Assembly (NCBI GenBank): GCA_910579865.1 | Contig: CAJTXA010000001.1 | Location: 124,001 to 188,000 of the forward strand | From: an uncultured Lachnospiraceae bacterium | Lineage (GTDB): Bacteria > Bacillota > Clostridia > Lachnospirales > Lachnospiraceae | Direction of reading: 5' to 3' | DNA length: 64,000 nucleotides | Shown here: positions 32,931-40,718 of the stretch, piece after piece | Layout: every line of letters begins with the position of its first letter | Position numbering within the stretch: position 1 is the stretch's first letter | Notes under the pieces: generated by a model | Database searches by the model: none | Seen by the model: the letters and a program-made list of their open reading frames with translations, nothing else | Told to the model about the DNA's origin: nothing | Program-made: the position numbers and the translations under genes

Positions 32931-33467
32931 TTAAAAGGGGGATTGAAATTCTTCTAATGGAATAAAATGCTGATCTCGTTCTGACAAAATAGGGTCCTCC
33001 ACATCCCAATGATACCCAATGGAATCGTAGGCTATTCCACTATCACAGTTTGGCTGATAACCTGTTGTTACCTGATATAACATAATTGTATTATTTTCCA
33101 AACATTGAAATCCATGTGCAAAACCTTTTGGAATATAAATAGAACGTGGCCGGTTGCCAGTCAATCGAATTGCAATATATTTTTTATAATTTTTGCTTTC
33201 TTTTCTTAAATCTACAATTACATCAATTACACTTCCAGAAATTACATGAACAATTTTATCATGTTCATAGGGAGGAAGCTGAAAATGCATCCCACGAATA
33301 ACATCCTTTTGTGAAGTAGAATAATAGGTCTCTTTAAAATCTGCATTGAGTCCCAGACGAAGAAATTCTTCCTGATTAAATGTCTTTATAAAGTTTCCTC
33401 TCATATCGTAAGCATATGCATTTTCTATAATCTTTACTTCTTCAAACTCACTTGCTTTTATTTTCAT
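32931..33467 (-). CDS. rfbC: dTDP-4-dehydrorhamnose 3,5-epimerase family protein
   Basis: Cupin enzyme that epimerises dTDP-4-keto-6-deoxyglucose at C3 and C5 on the way to dTDP-rhamnose. RGMHFQ (His61) and KGFAHGF (His118) with Tyr131 make up the active-site pattern. 178 aa is the normal length. The start at 33467 has GGAGGG 8 bases upstream; the GTG five codons earlier overlaps that site. No rfbA, B or D is nearby, so either they lie elsewhere or this member acts on another dTDP-sugar. It is last in the polysaccharide-type island. Confidence 0.85.
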   Translation of the reverse strand: MKIKASEFEEVKIIENAYAYDMRGNFIKTFNQEEFLRLGLNADFKETYYSTSQKDVIRGMHFQLPPYEHDKIVHVISGSVIDVIVDLRKESKNYKKYIAIRLTGNRPRSIYIPKGFAHGFQCLENNTIMLYQVTTGYQPNCDSGIAYDSIGYHWDVEDPILSERDQHFIPLEEFQSPF

Positions 33468-33550
33468 TCGTCTGCCCTCCACAAACTATTATTTTTTCCA
33501 CTTTATCTTAACATTTCTTACCTTTTACAAAAATATAGCGAAAATTCACT

Positions 33551-34396
33551 TTAAGGTACATATGCATATAATTTTTTATTTCTATGAAAAATCCGATAAT
33601 TGGGATTTGCCTGAATAATCATTTTTTCTAGCACTTCTGGATCATCTAATCTATGATATTCACAAATTGACAATTTTGGCGCATATTTTTTTAAAGTTTC
33701 ACTCGCTCCCTTTAACATCTTACGCTCTGCCCCTTCAATATCTGCCTTAATAAAATCTACTTTCTTTAATCCATATTCTTTTACAAAATTATCAATTGTT
33801 ATCATATCCACAAAATCAAAATTCTTTGGATCTCCAAATGCTTCTTGTTCCTTCTCTTGTATGATTTGATTATTTGTATTCCAGTTCTTTTCCATAGAGA
33901 ATTTTACTTTTCCTAAAGAATCCCCTACTGCTTTCTTTACTAATATAATATTTTTATATTTTTTACAAAGCTCATTTATGTATTGATAAGTATCTGGCAC
34001 ACATTCAAATGCATAGACTTTTGCACAACGGTTTGCTATCATAGCAGAAAATAAACCAATATTGCTTCCGCAATCTATTACAATATCATCTGGCTGTATT
34101 ACAACAGGATCAACTTCATATGTTCCCTCACAAGTATAAGAAAAATCCTTATAAACCGCTGGAAGAATCAGATCGCCACATAACGAAAAAAAACTTAATG
34201 CATAAGATATCTCTTTTTGAAATGGATTGAGCCATTCTATTCCATTTAATTGTATCCACTCTTTGCTTAAGTCAATCCCCCTTTGTATAAAATAATTTTG
34301 ATAAAAACAAGCATATATGGTACATACATCCTGTGGTGAATTTACTCGATATACCAAATCCCCAAAATATTGGGTTAAGTTTTTAAAAATTTCCAT
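33551..34396 (-). CDS. FkbM-family methyltransferase (C-terminal part of a split gene)
   Basis: SAM-dependent methyltransferase of the FkbM type, commonly modifying surface sugars. Motif I is VIDCGSNIGLFSA near residue 95, then VYAFECVPD, with DFIKADIEGAE near 215 as the FkbM signature. The start ATG overlaps the stop of the upstream frame as TAATG. Adding one G to the G7 run at 34399-34405 would fuse both frames into one protein of about 372 aa, with a Rossmann-type N-terminal domain continuous with this one. So the gene is either switched off or off-frame, or translated by re-initiation. Confidence 0.8.
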   Translation of the reverse strand: MEIFKNLTQYFGDLVYRVNSPQDVCTIYACFYQNYFIQRGIDLSKEWIQLNGIEWLNPFQKEISYALSFFSLCGDLILPAVYKDFSYTCEGTYEVDPVVIQPDDIVIDCGSNIGLFSAMIANRCAKVYAFECVPDTYQYINELCKKYKNIILVKKAVGDSLGKVKFSMEKNWNTNNQIIQEKEQEAFGDPKNFDFVDMITIDNFVKEYGLKKVDFIKADIEGAERKMLKGASETLKKYAPKLSICEYHRLDDPEVLEKMIIQANPNYRIFHRNKKLYAYVP

Positions 34397-34671
34397 TACC
34401 CCCCCATTCTTACTGTTATTAATATCGGATTGGTATTCCCATCTTTTTCTTTTTGTTCTAAATATTCTGATAACTCCAATACAGAAATACCATCTACCTC
34501 TGAAACTTTTTTATAGCCTGTACTGCAAAGAAAGCAGGAAACTTTTTGTCCAAAAAGCTCTAATACCTTTTTTAAAATCCTTCCACCCTCCCCATATCCA
34601 TAAATAATATAGCTTTGTCTATTTCCTTTTGATATTGTTATTTCAGATAATTTTAACATACTATTTTTCAT
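34396..34671 (-). CDS. N-terminal Rossmann-like part of split FkbM gene
   Basis: 91 aa. SYIIYGYGEGGRILKKVLE fits a nucleotide-binding Rossmann start, followed by a second strand VSCFLCS and ILITVRMGG at the end. This is the usual sugar-nucleotide-type N-terminal domain placed before FkbM domains in Clostridial polysaccharide loci. It ends abruptly in GGG GGG TAA at the G7 run; the expected helix and strand continue in the next frame. Weak GGGG ribosome site. On its own it is probably not functional. Confidence 0.6.
   Translation of the reverse strand: MKNSMLKLSEITISKGNRQSYIIYGYGEGGRILKKVLELFGQKVSCFLCSTGYKKVSEVDGISVLELSEYLEQKEKDGNTNPILITVRMGG
34399..34405 (-). repeat. G7 homopolymer at the split of the FkbM gene
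   Basis: Seven G on the coding strand (plus-strand C7) immediately before TAATG. With eight G the 34671 frame reads through into the FkbM frame. Homopolymers of this size in AT-rich DNA are rare and prone to slippage. Confidence 0.7.
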
Positions 34672-34938
34672 CTATTTTTCCCCATTTTTTATTTATGTAT
34701 GAAATCGATTATAGCAAAAAATTTAAACTATGACAACTGTTAGTTTCTCTGTTCTCCTGCTATTACTATATTTTTCTCATTACTTCCATTACAATATTCG
34801 CATCCATGCAAATAAGACAATTGTAAAATCTCTTTTATTCTTAAGTAATCCTGCTTATCTGATAAATCACAATAATCCCTTCTTGTATAATAATAATGTA
34901 GTCAATTAAGACTACTTGGTTACTATTTTTTCTTTCTC
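34672..34938. other. AT-rich gene-free stretch
   Basis: 267 bases between the split FkbM gene and the IS110 remnant. No ORF, promoter or hairpin that I can support. It may include the degraded non-coding left end of the IS110-type element. Confidence 0.3.
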
Positions 34939-35560
34939 ATGTCAAACAAAGTTATTTTTAATTCTGATGAACGATTCATCTCTGTTGGAATTAATGTTGG
35001 TACTGACTTCTTCTGGATGTCTATTGAATTCCTGAACCAGCAGTTTGTAGGAAAGCCTTATAAAATCCCTGCATAACAGCATGGATTCCCTTGTGGTCGC
35101 TGTTTCTAAAATAAAAAAACAGAAGAGTTATATTCTTTGGAAAGTCACATTTTCCTTAAATCCATGGAAATTTATCATTACCCACTCTTCTGTTATCTTC
35201 ATAATAAGAATTTTAATGTGTCTGTTATCAATCTATCATCACTAAGAATAGCACAAACATCAACATACAAAAAGTACATAATAACCGTTTTGATTCAAAA
35301 AAAGTTGCATTAGTTGGTTTGAAGCCTGATTACTCTAGATACTGAACTTGTTAATGCCAATGAGGACACCGACTTTATCAGGCAGATTCATTTGATTGAA
35401 ACATTCAAAGGCACCAATTTCTTATCTGCTGTATCTTTTATGGGAATGATTGGAGATTTTTCTGTCTTTTCAAAACCAAAATAGCTTTTTACATATTTTG
35501 GTCTTGATCTGATGGTAAAGCAATCTGGCAAATTTAAAGGTACAAAAATAAATTCCTAAC
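34939..35560 (+). pseudogene. Degraded IS110-family transposase
   Basis: Pieces of one transposase in shifting frames. MSNKVIFNSDERFISVGI and DFFWMSI come first, with a stop at 35074. ELYSLESHIFLKSMEIYHYP follows in another frame, then ITKNSTNINIQKVHNNRFDSKK in a third. After an internal deletion comes DFIRQIHLIETFKGTNFLSA with GDFSVFSKPK, the IS110 C-terminal (Transposase_20) region. The first catalytic Asp appears changed to Asn (GINVG). At least three frame changes and a stop mean it is dead. Confidence 0.75.
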
Positions 35561-35574
35561 TTTTTTGTCCAAAA

Positions 35575-36587
35575 TTAAAAAACAGGTACATCTACTCCAG
35601 ATAGAATTGTCACTCCATAATGCATTGCATACTCTATTCGTCTTACATTTTCACTTTCTCGATTTGTTATATAATAATCGATTTGACTAAATATGGATCT
35701 CTCATCATCAATCTTTCCTATATAAAGATTGATATACGCATTTTTATCCTCATATTTTTCAAAAATCTTATTTAACATTGCTAACCATCTATCTACATTC
35801 TCATCCTGTTTCACATATAATAGCAATTCTCGATTAGTATCCTGATATTTCTCTATAAAAGAACATATTACATGTTCAAATGTAGGTGAAATTTCTTCGA
35901 AATCTGGCACATAATAGTAGTATAAATTATCTTCTAAACTAGGTTTTGGTATTTTATTTATTTTAACTTCAGTTATTGTATTCCATTCTTCTATAGACAT
36001 TTGCAAATACTTCTGAAGCAACAAATTAGGTTCACAAAATAATAATTCTTTGTTTTCGCTTTTCTTTTCTTTTGGCCAATGCCACCAATTAATCAGTTGT
36101 AATCCTTGAATTGTTTCTTTGTCAAATCGATATTTTATAATACGAGCAGGATTTCCTCCAACAATTGCATAAGGAGGTACATCCTTTGTAACAACAGAAC
36201 CTGCTGCAATCACTGCACCATTACCAATTATAACCCCCCAAGTATCATTACATTCGTTCCAATCCAACAGTCATTCATAATGATAATTTGTCCTTTTCTT
36301 TTCATATATTTTGGAGTTGGATTGTCTTCATCAAATAAACATCCCTGTGATGTCATATGATAATCATGATTCATATCCGTAATCATCAATACGTCTGGTG
36401 CTATAGAGGAATGTTTCCCAACTTGAATATTATGAATAAATGTTTTATCTATAGCATCCCCTCTTGTCAATATTTTAGAATTACATATATAACTACTTTC
36501 TCCTATTCTTATAACCGGAAACATCTTTGGATTAAAAACTTTTAATTTATCTGTTGTTCTTTCTAGCTCATTTATGTTAAAAACCAT
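35575..36587 (-). pseudogene. Hexapeptide acetyltransferase, frameshifted at a G6 run
   Basis: A left-handed beta-helix acetyltransferase of the CatB/Maa type joined to an extra C-terminal domain. The first frame (36587-36228) carries IQVGKHSSIAPDVLM, the HDYHM loop and IMNDCWIGTNVMILGG, then stops. The next frame resumes VIIGNGAVIAAGSVVTKDVPPYAIVGGNPARI. One extra G in the run at 36234-36239 would restore an open frame of about 337 aa. The C-terminal 150 aa ends YGVTILSGVDVPVF, a tail seen with sugar-modifying enzymes. Probably O-acetylates a surface polysaccharide when in frame. Confidence 0.75.
36234..36239 (-). repeat. G6 homopolymer at acetyltransferase frameshift
   Basis: Six G on the coding strand (plus C6) between ATACTT and TTATAATTGG. 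Seven G would join the two frames exactly at the expected hexapeptide repeat. Confidence 0.7.
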
Positions 36588-36766
36588 TTTTATTCATTCT
36601 CCTCTTAATTATTTAAAAGCTCTTAATATCTTCTTGTTTTTGTAATATCGGCGTGATAAGCCAATAACATTAGATAACTATTAATTCTATTTTTTATTTA
36701 ACAAACTAATTTTATAATGCTAAAGATAAACTATATTTTACCAATATATCGATAAATAAATTTTAA

Positions 36767-36890
36767 TATAGCTCTTCTGCTTCCTTTATTTTAAAAACAG
36801 CGACCACAAAGGAATCCATGCTGTTATAATAGACATCTAAGAGAAATCAGTATTGACATCAATACCAACAGATAGGAATCCATTTCCAAC
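36767..36890 (-). pseudogene. Second IS110-family transposase fragment
   Basis: Minus-strand reading gives FLSVGIDVNTDFS, a stop, MSI, then NSMDSFVVAVFKIKEAEELY and a stop. It corresponds to the first 70 or so residues of the same transposase as the plus-strand remnant, with a different internal deletion. Here the first catalytic Asp (GIDV) is kept. Confidence 0.7.
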
Positions 36891-37314
36891 CTGGCAGGTA
36901 CACAACCTTGCGGGTTCTACAGGCATAGCCTTCTGGCTTTCAATCAGCTAAAACATAAAACCCTGCCGAATGGATGAAATGAATAATGCTCCTCAAAAGC
37001 CTTAACAAAACGCCTTCTGAAATATTTCACTAATAATAAACACTGTTCTTTTACTTCATTTACAAGACACACAGAAGAAACAAATTTACATCAATCTATA
37101 TATATTGGCTAAGATATTGCATTTGCTCATAAGGTTTTGCAGCTTTAGCGACACTATATCTGTCTACACATTTAGTTAATATATCTCCGCTTTTTAAATC
37201 TTCAGTTGTAACACATATATTATAATCCTACAATCCCTCATCGCCATTTATTGACATGCAAAACTAACAATGTTATACAAAAAATAATAAACCATAAATA
37301 ACCAAAATAATTAA
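36891..37314. other. Gene-free stretch with possible decayed coding remnant
   Basis: About 420 bases without a gene. Minus-strand reading around 36945-37070 stays open for about 40 codons (VNEVKEQCLLL ... FRRRFVKAFEEHYSFHPFGR) but lacks a start and ends in stops. It looks like debris, perhaps the upstream part of the IS110 copy or another lost gene. Otherwise nothing recognisable. Confidence 0.3.
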
Positions 37315-37343
37315 GGGATACTATCTGCAAAATCTAGTATCCC
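37315..37343 (-). terminator. Terminator of the coiled-coil/Hsp70-like operon
   Basis: Perfect 9-base stem GGGATACTA/TAGTATCCC with an 11-base loop, 36 bases after the last gene, then TTAATTATTTT on the minus strand. CCTTTCTTCTT follows on the plus strand. Confidence 0.6.
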
Positions 37344-37378
37344 CTTTCTTCTTAGTTATTCCCTTTCTCCCCTATTTT

Positions 37379-38566
37379 TTAAGCTCTAGCTAATATCATT
37401 TGTGCATACTCTGGATTTATCTCTGCTAATTTCTTTTTCTCTGTTTCAGCCATATCCAAAAATACTCGATTCCCTTCCATATTCTCTCGAAGCATCTTTC
37501 TTCTTCCATTTAGATCATGTCGCACCTCCACCATCTCTCGTGCGTCTAGTAACGCTGTAACATAACTAATCCAAAACCGAGGCTGTTCCACCATATACTC
37601 TGTTAAAATTCCAATCACTGCCATCTCTGCCTCATGCAGCCGATCGGAACTAGCACGATATTTCTCTCGGTTCTTTCTTTCTTCTAAATACAGCCCCCAG
37701 ATATAATTCAGTTCATAGGCACTGCTTACCTCATATTTTGCATACTGGTATTGTATGCTATTTAAAGTTATTACATAACGAGCCTTTACACGATTTAACA
37801 ATAAAATGGCCTTATTTAATTTTCGATCTGCCAACCGCAACTCCTTTACTGTCTTCTGATATACTAAAAAAGTAATCGTTAATAAAATTCCTACTATTCC
37901 AAGCATAATATAAAGAAAATTTTCATAATCTTCTTTTAAAAGTATCATACAAACAATATAAAAGACAATACTAATTCCAAGCAGTACAACCGCCCATTCA
38001 ACTGCTTTTTTTGCAACTGTTTTTTTTGACTGCAATTCATCTTTTTCATAACGAATCGATGTCTTTTCTGCTTCTAAATGCCGCATATCTTGCTCTAATA
38101 CATGTGCATACTTCTCTTCTTCATCTAGTTGAGCCATCATCGGACGAATTGATTCTCCATATTCTTCCATTTTTTGGTACTGCTTTTCACTAATCTTGCT
38201 TTCTGTACTTTGAAATTTCTTTCGCTCTTTATTAATCTCATCAATCCGTGTTGCAGCATCTAACAGTTCTTGGCGATCTTTTTCCTGAATTTCTTCAATT
38301 TTTACAACATCATTCAATACACTTCCAATCCTTGCATATTCTTCTTTTAACTCAGAAAGTTGCCTTTTTGCTACTTTTTTCTGCTCATTTAAATGTTTAA
38401 TATATTCAAAACATTCCTCCTCACTCTCCAATCGATAGGCTTTTTGTATTTCTAGTTTTGCATAACCAGTTTTGTTTTCACCATCAGCACCTAGATATTC
38501 CTGAATTGTCGGTTTTCCCTCCAAAGAAGCCTTTTTTCTTTTAAAAAGTTTTTTCCAAAATCCCAT
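37379..38566 (-). CDS. Coiled-coil membrane protein (third gene of operon)
   Basis: 395 aa. A basic N-terminus (MGFWKKLFKRKK) is followed by a long charged coiled coil at about 55-185, two adjacent TM helices near 190-210 and 216-238, and a second helical region to the end. The arrangement resembles a small membrane hairpin with two large cytoplasmic arms. I do not recognise a named family. It lies 6 bases downstream of the actin/Hsp70-like gene and ends the operon, suggesting it anchors or organises that protein at the membrane. This is inference from context. Confidence 0.7.
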   Translation of the reverse strand: MGFWKKLFKRKKASLEGKPTIQEYLGADGENKTGYAKLEIQKAYRLESEEECFEYIKHLNEQKKVAKRQLSELKEEYARIGSVLNDVVKIEEIQEKDRQELLDAATRIDEINKERKKFQSTESKISEKQYQKMEEYGESIRPMMAQLDEEEKYAHVLEQDMRHLEAEKTSIRYEKDELQSKKTVAKKAVEWAVVLLGISIVFYIVCMILLKEDYENFLYIMLGIVGILLTITFLVYQKTVKELRLADRKLNKAILLLNRVKARYVITLNSIQYQYAKYEVSSAYELNYIWGLYLEERKNREKYRASSDRLHEAEMAVIGILTEYMVEQPRFWISYVTALLDAREMVEVRHDLNGRRKMLRENMEGNRVFLDMAETEKKKLAEINPEYAQMILARA

Positions 38567-38572
38567 ATTTCA

Positions 38573-40708
38573 TCAACCTTCCATCTCATACCGATACTCT
38601 TCCATCCATTCTTGCAGTTGCTTTTTTGCATACTCCTCAAACTGACCTAGTTTTCCTTGTCTGCGACAACTCAACGCTTCCGCTGCCAAATAATTTCTAT
38701 CATCTTGTATTGCTTCCTCTTCTTGTTTTTGCCACTCTCTTTCCCATTGTATGACCTGCTCTTTTTTTGTCTTTTTCTTCCACTCGGTATAGTCTACCTC
38801 CATACCAGCCATTTGCAATGTAAGTAAAAGTTTTTTTAAAATCTCATCCTGCGGCATATACTCGTATGCCTGTTTTAAAAATTCAGATGCTTCTTCAAAA
38901 TAAAACAGTTCCATATAAAGTACACCAATATTGTGATATACCATACCAAAAAATTCCCTTGATTCCCCAGAAGCAGCTTCTAACTTTAATAATAATTGAT
39001 ACTGATTTCTAGCCTGAACATATTGTCGTTCCGTCAAATACATATCTCCTAACAGCTTCAATCGTTCTTCCCTGCTTTGTGTTCCAAAATAAGCTAATTT
39101 CTCTTTCATCCTTTTCCACTCTACTCCCCTATAATAACCTGTACTCTCCATCACAATTGTAATTAGCTCCCCTAGTGGAGCTTTTTTCTTTTTCGCATAT
39201 TCTAACTTATCTGCCAAAAGATTCATTTCCAAATTATTTCTGATAAAATCCATTAATTTTTGACTAAAAAATGTTTCTTCTAATAGATAATTATTATGAT
39301 AAAGAAAATAACAAAGTTCATCAATTGAATACAATGCCTGTCTACTTTCTTCTATTTCAAATGGATAACGACTTCTTTTGCTGCCGCACAAAAGAAACCG
39401 ACCAGTTGCTTCTGGTTCTTCTTTTTCTACAATACCTGAAAGAAGTTCCTCCACTTTTAGCTTTTTTTGAATTACAGTTCCACTACTTTCTGCATACTGT
39501 CCAAATCCTAAATCTGTAGCTTGAAGAATTGCTTCTTCTTCGGATAGAAAAGAAAGCGACACTTCCACTCGGGTCATTCTTGGTTCCCGATAAGGAAATT
39601 CAGAAAGCGGAAGCCGATACTCTAATTTCCCTAAAACTCCCTGCCTTGTAATTACAAAAGAAAGCTCTGTAATCTCATCTAAAATTCCTTCTATCTGTGC
39701 TTTTGCATGATACCAATATTTTCCCTCTTTTACCAAATTCAGCAGCTTTTTCTCTTCTCGATAAAAAACACAAATTCCAATACTAACGGAAATGCAGCCT
39801 TTCATTCGCATTGTAACAGAATCCATCAACCGTCCAGTAATATGATCAAATGCACTTAAACTGGCTCCTTTTGTATATAAATTCATCCCTAAAAATACAC
39901 GTTTCCTGCTGCAAAGATATTTGAACGTCCGAACAGCCCAATTTTCTTTTTGGCAAAACCCTTCTCCTATCAGATAGACACAACTGACAGGAGGCCTTAC
40001 AATCTGCTGCATGAGCAATTCCAAAAAACTTTGATCTGCCTGCTGCCTGCCTTCCTCTGATTCTAATAAAGAAATTGGAAACAATTCCGAATAATCAATT
40101 TCTTCCATTTCTAAAATAATCTTCTCTGCTTTTTGATTTCGATGCAGTTTTTTCATAATAAAATGTTCCTGTGAAAAATCAAAAAACAACACATCCTGCT
40201 TCCAAAGCTCCTTTGGTCTGCTTAATGCATAACAGGCAGCACTTTCTTGCTCACTCATAGCAAAAATACAATTTTCTTTTATTCCAAGCCGCATCAGACA
40301 ACGAAATAAAACATCCAATAAAAGGCCATTCTGCTCCCAAAGAGAAATCGCAACTGCATCTACTTCCCGTCCAATCATCTCCACTCCCGGAATAAAAAGC
40401 AGAGTTTCTCTAAGAAAAATTTCAAGCAATTCTTCTGCCGAATATCCATCTAATACTTCCATTTCCTGATGAAGAACACGCAAAATAAGCTGATCTACTA
40501 CGATACCTGTCTGTTCAAACTGTGCTGTCAATGCCTCCTCTCCAACTACCCATCCCTGTTCCGTCTTAGCTACCAGACAGGGAATTTCATAATCAATTTG
40601 GCTGGCAAGAGGACTGACTGACTCCGCATCTTCTCGATCTTCAATATAAAAGCTAAGTTGTACCTTATTTTTTTGGATATCATAACCTGCTACCAGTTTC
40701 TTTTCCAA
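38573..40708 (-). CDS. Actin/Hsp70-like TPR protein, DUF5716-like
   Basis: About 711 aa. The N-terminal half resembles an actin/Hsp70-type fold (GYDIQKNKVQLSFYI at the start; VLFFDFSQEHFIM near 180 at the phosphate-2 position), but both nucleotide motifs are degenerate (no DxG or DLGGGT). The C-terminal third contains TPR-like helices (LGDMYLTERQYVQARNQYQ; NIGVLYMELFYFEEASEFL). Matches my memory of Lachnospiraceae DUF5716. The start is probably TTG at 40708, with GAGGTGG 8 bases upstream, rather than the GTG at 40717. It begins just past the stop of the giant gene, so translation is probably coupled. Confidence 0.7.
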   Translation of the reverse strand: MEKKLVAGYDIQKNKVQLSFYIEDREDAESVSPLASQIDYEIPCLVAKTEQGWVVGEEALTAQFEQTGIVVDQLILRVLHQEMEVLDGYSAEELLEIFLRETLLFIPGVEMIGREVDAVAISLWEQNGLLLDVLFRCLMRLGIKENCIFAMSEQESAACYALSRPKELWKQDVLFFDFSQEHFIMKKLHRNQKAEKIILEMEEIDYSELFPISLLESEEGRQQADQSFLELLMQQIVRPPVSCVYLIGEGFCQKENWAVRTFKYLCSRKRVFLGMNLYTKGASLSAFDHITGRLMDSVTMRMKGCISVSIGICVFYREEKKLLNLVKEGKYWYHAKAQIEGILDEITELSFVITRQGVLGKLEYRLPLSEFPYREPRMTRVEVSLSFLSEEEAILQATDLGFGQYAESSGTVIQKKLKVEELLSGIVEKEEPEATGRFLLCGSKRSRYPFEIEESRQALYSIDELCYFLYHNNYLLEETFFSQKLMDFIRNNLEMNLLADKLEYAKKKKAPLGELITIVMESTGYYRGVEWKRMKEKLAYFGTQSREERLKLLGDMYLTERQYVQARNQYQLLLKLEAASGESREFFGMVYHNIGVLYMELFYFEEASEFLKQAYEYMPQDEILKKLLLTLQMAGMEVDYTEWKKKTKKEQVIQWEREWQKQEEEAIQDDRNYLAAEALSCRRQGKLGQFEEYAKKQLQEWMEEYRYEMEG

Positions 40709-40718
40709 CTTCTCCACC

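Larger units (their letters stand above)
35073..36827. repeat. Inverted pair of 43-base IS110-derived segments
   Basis: 35073-35115 on the plus strand and 36785-36827 on the minus strand match at 41 of 43 positions (both read ATAACAGCATGGATTCC... TTAAAATAAA, or close). They are parts of two oppositely oriented IS110 remnants and bracket the broken acetyltransferase gene. Confidence 0.7.

Noticed and set aside
34672..35560. Intact insertion sequence
   Set aside because: Three frame changes, a stop, an internal deletion and a changed catalytic residue; no terminal repeats recognised.
36228..36267. Start of the second acetyltransferase frame at 36267
   Set aside because: No ribosome site; these codons are the same DNA as the first frame. 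The real continuation enters after the G6 run.
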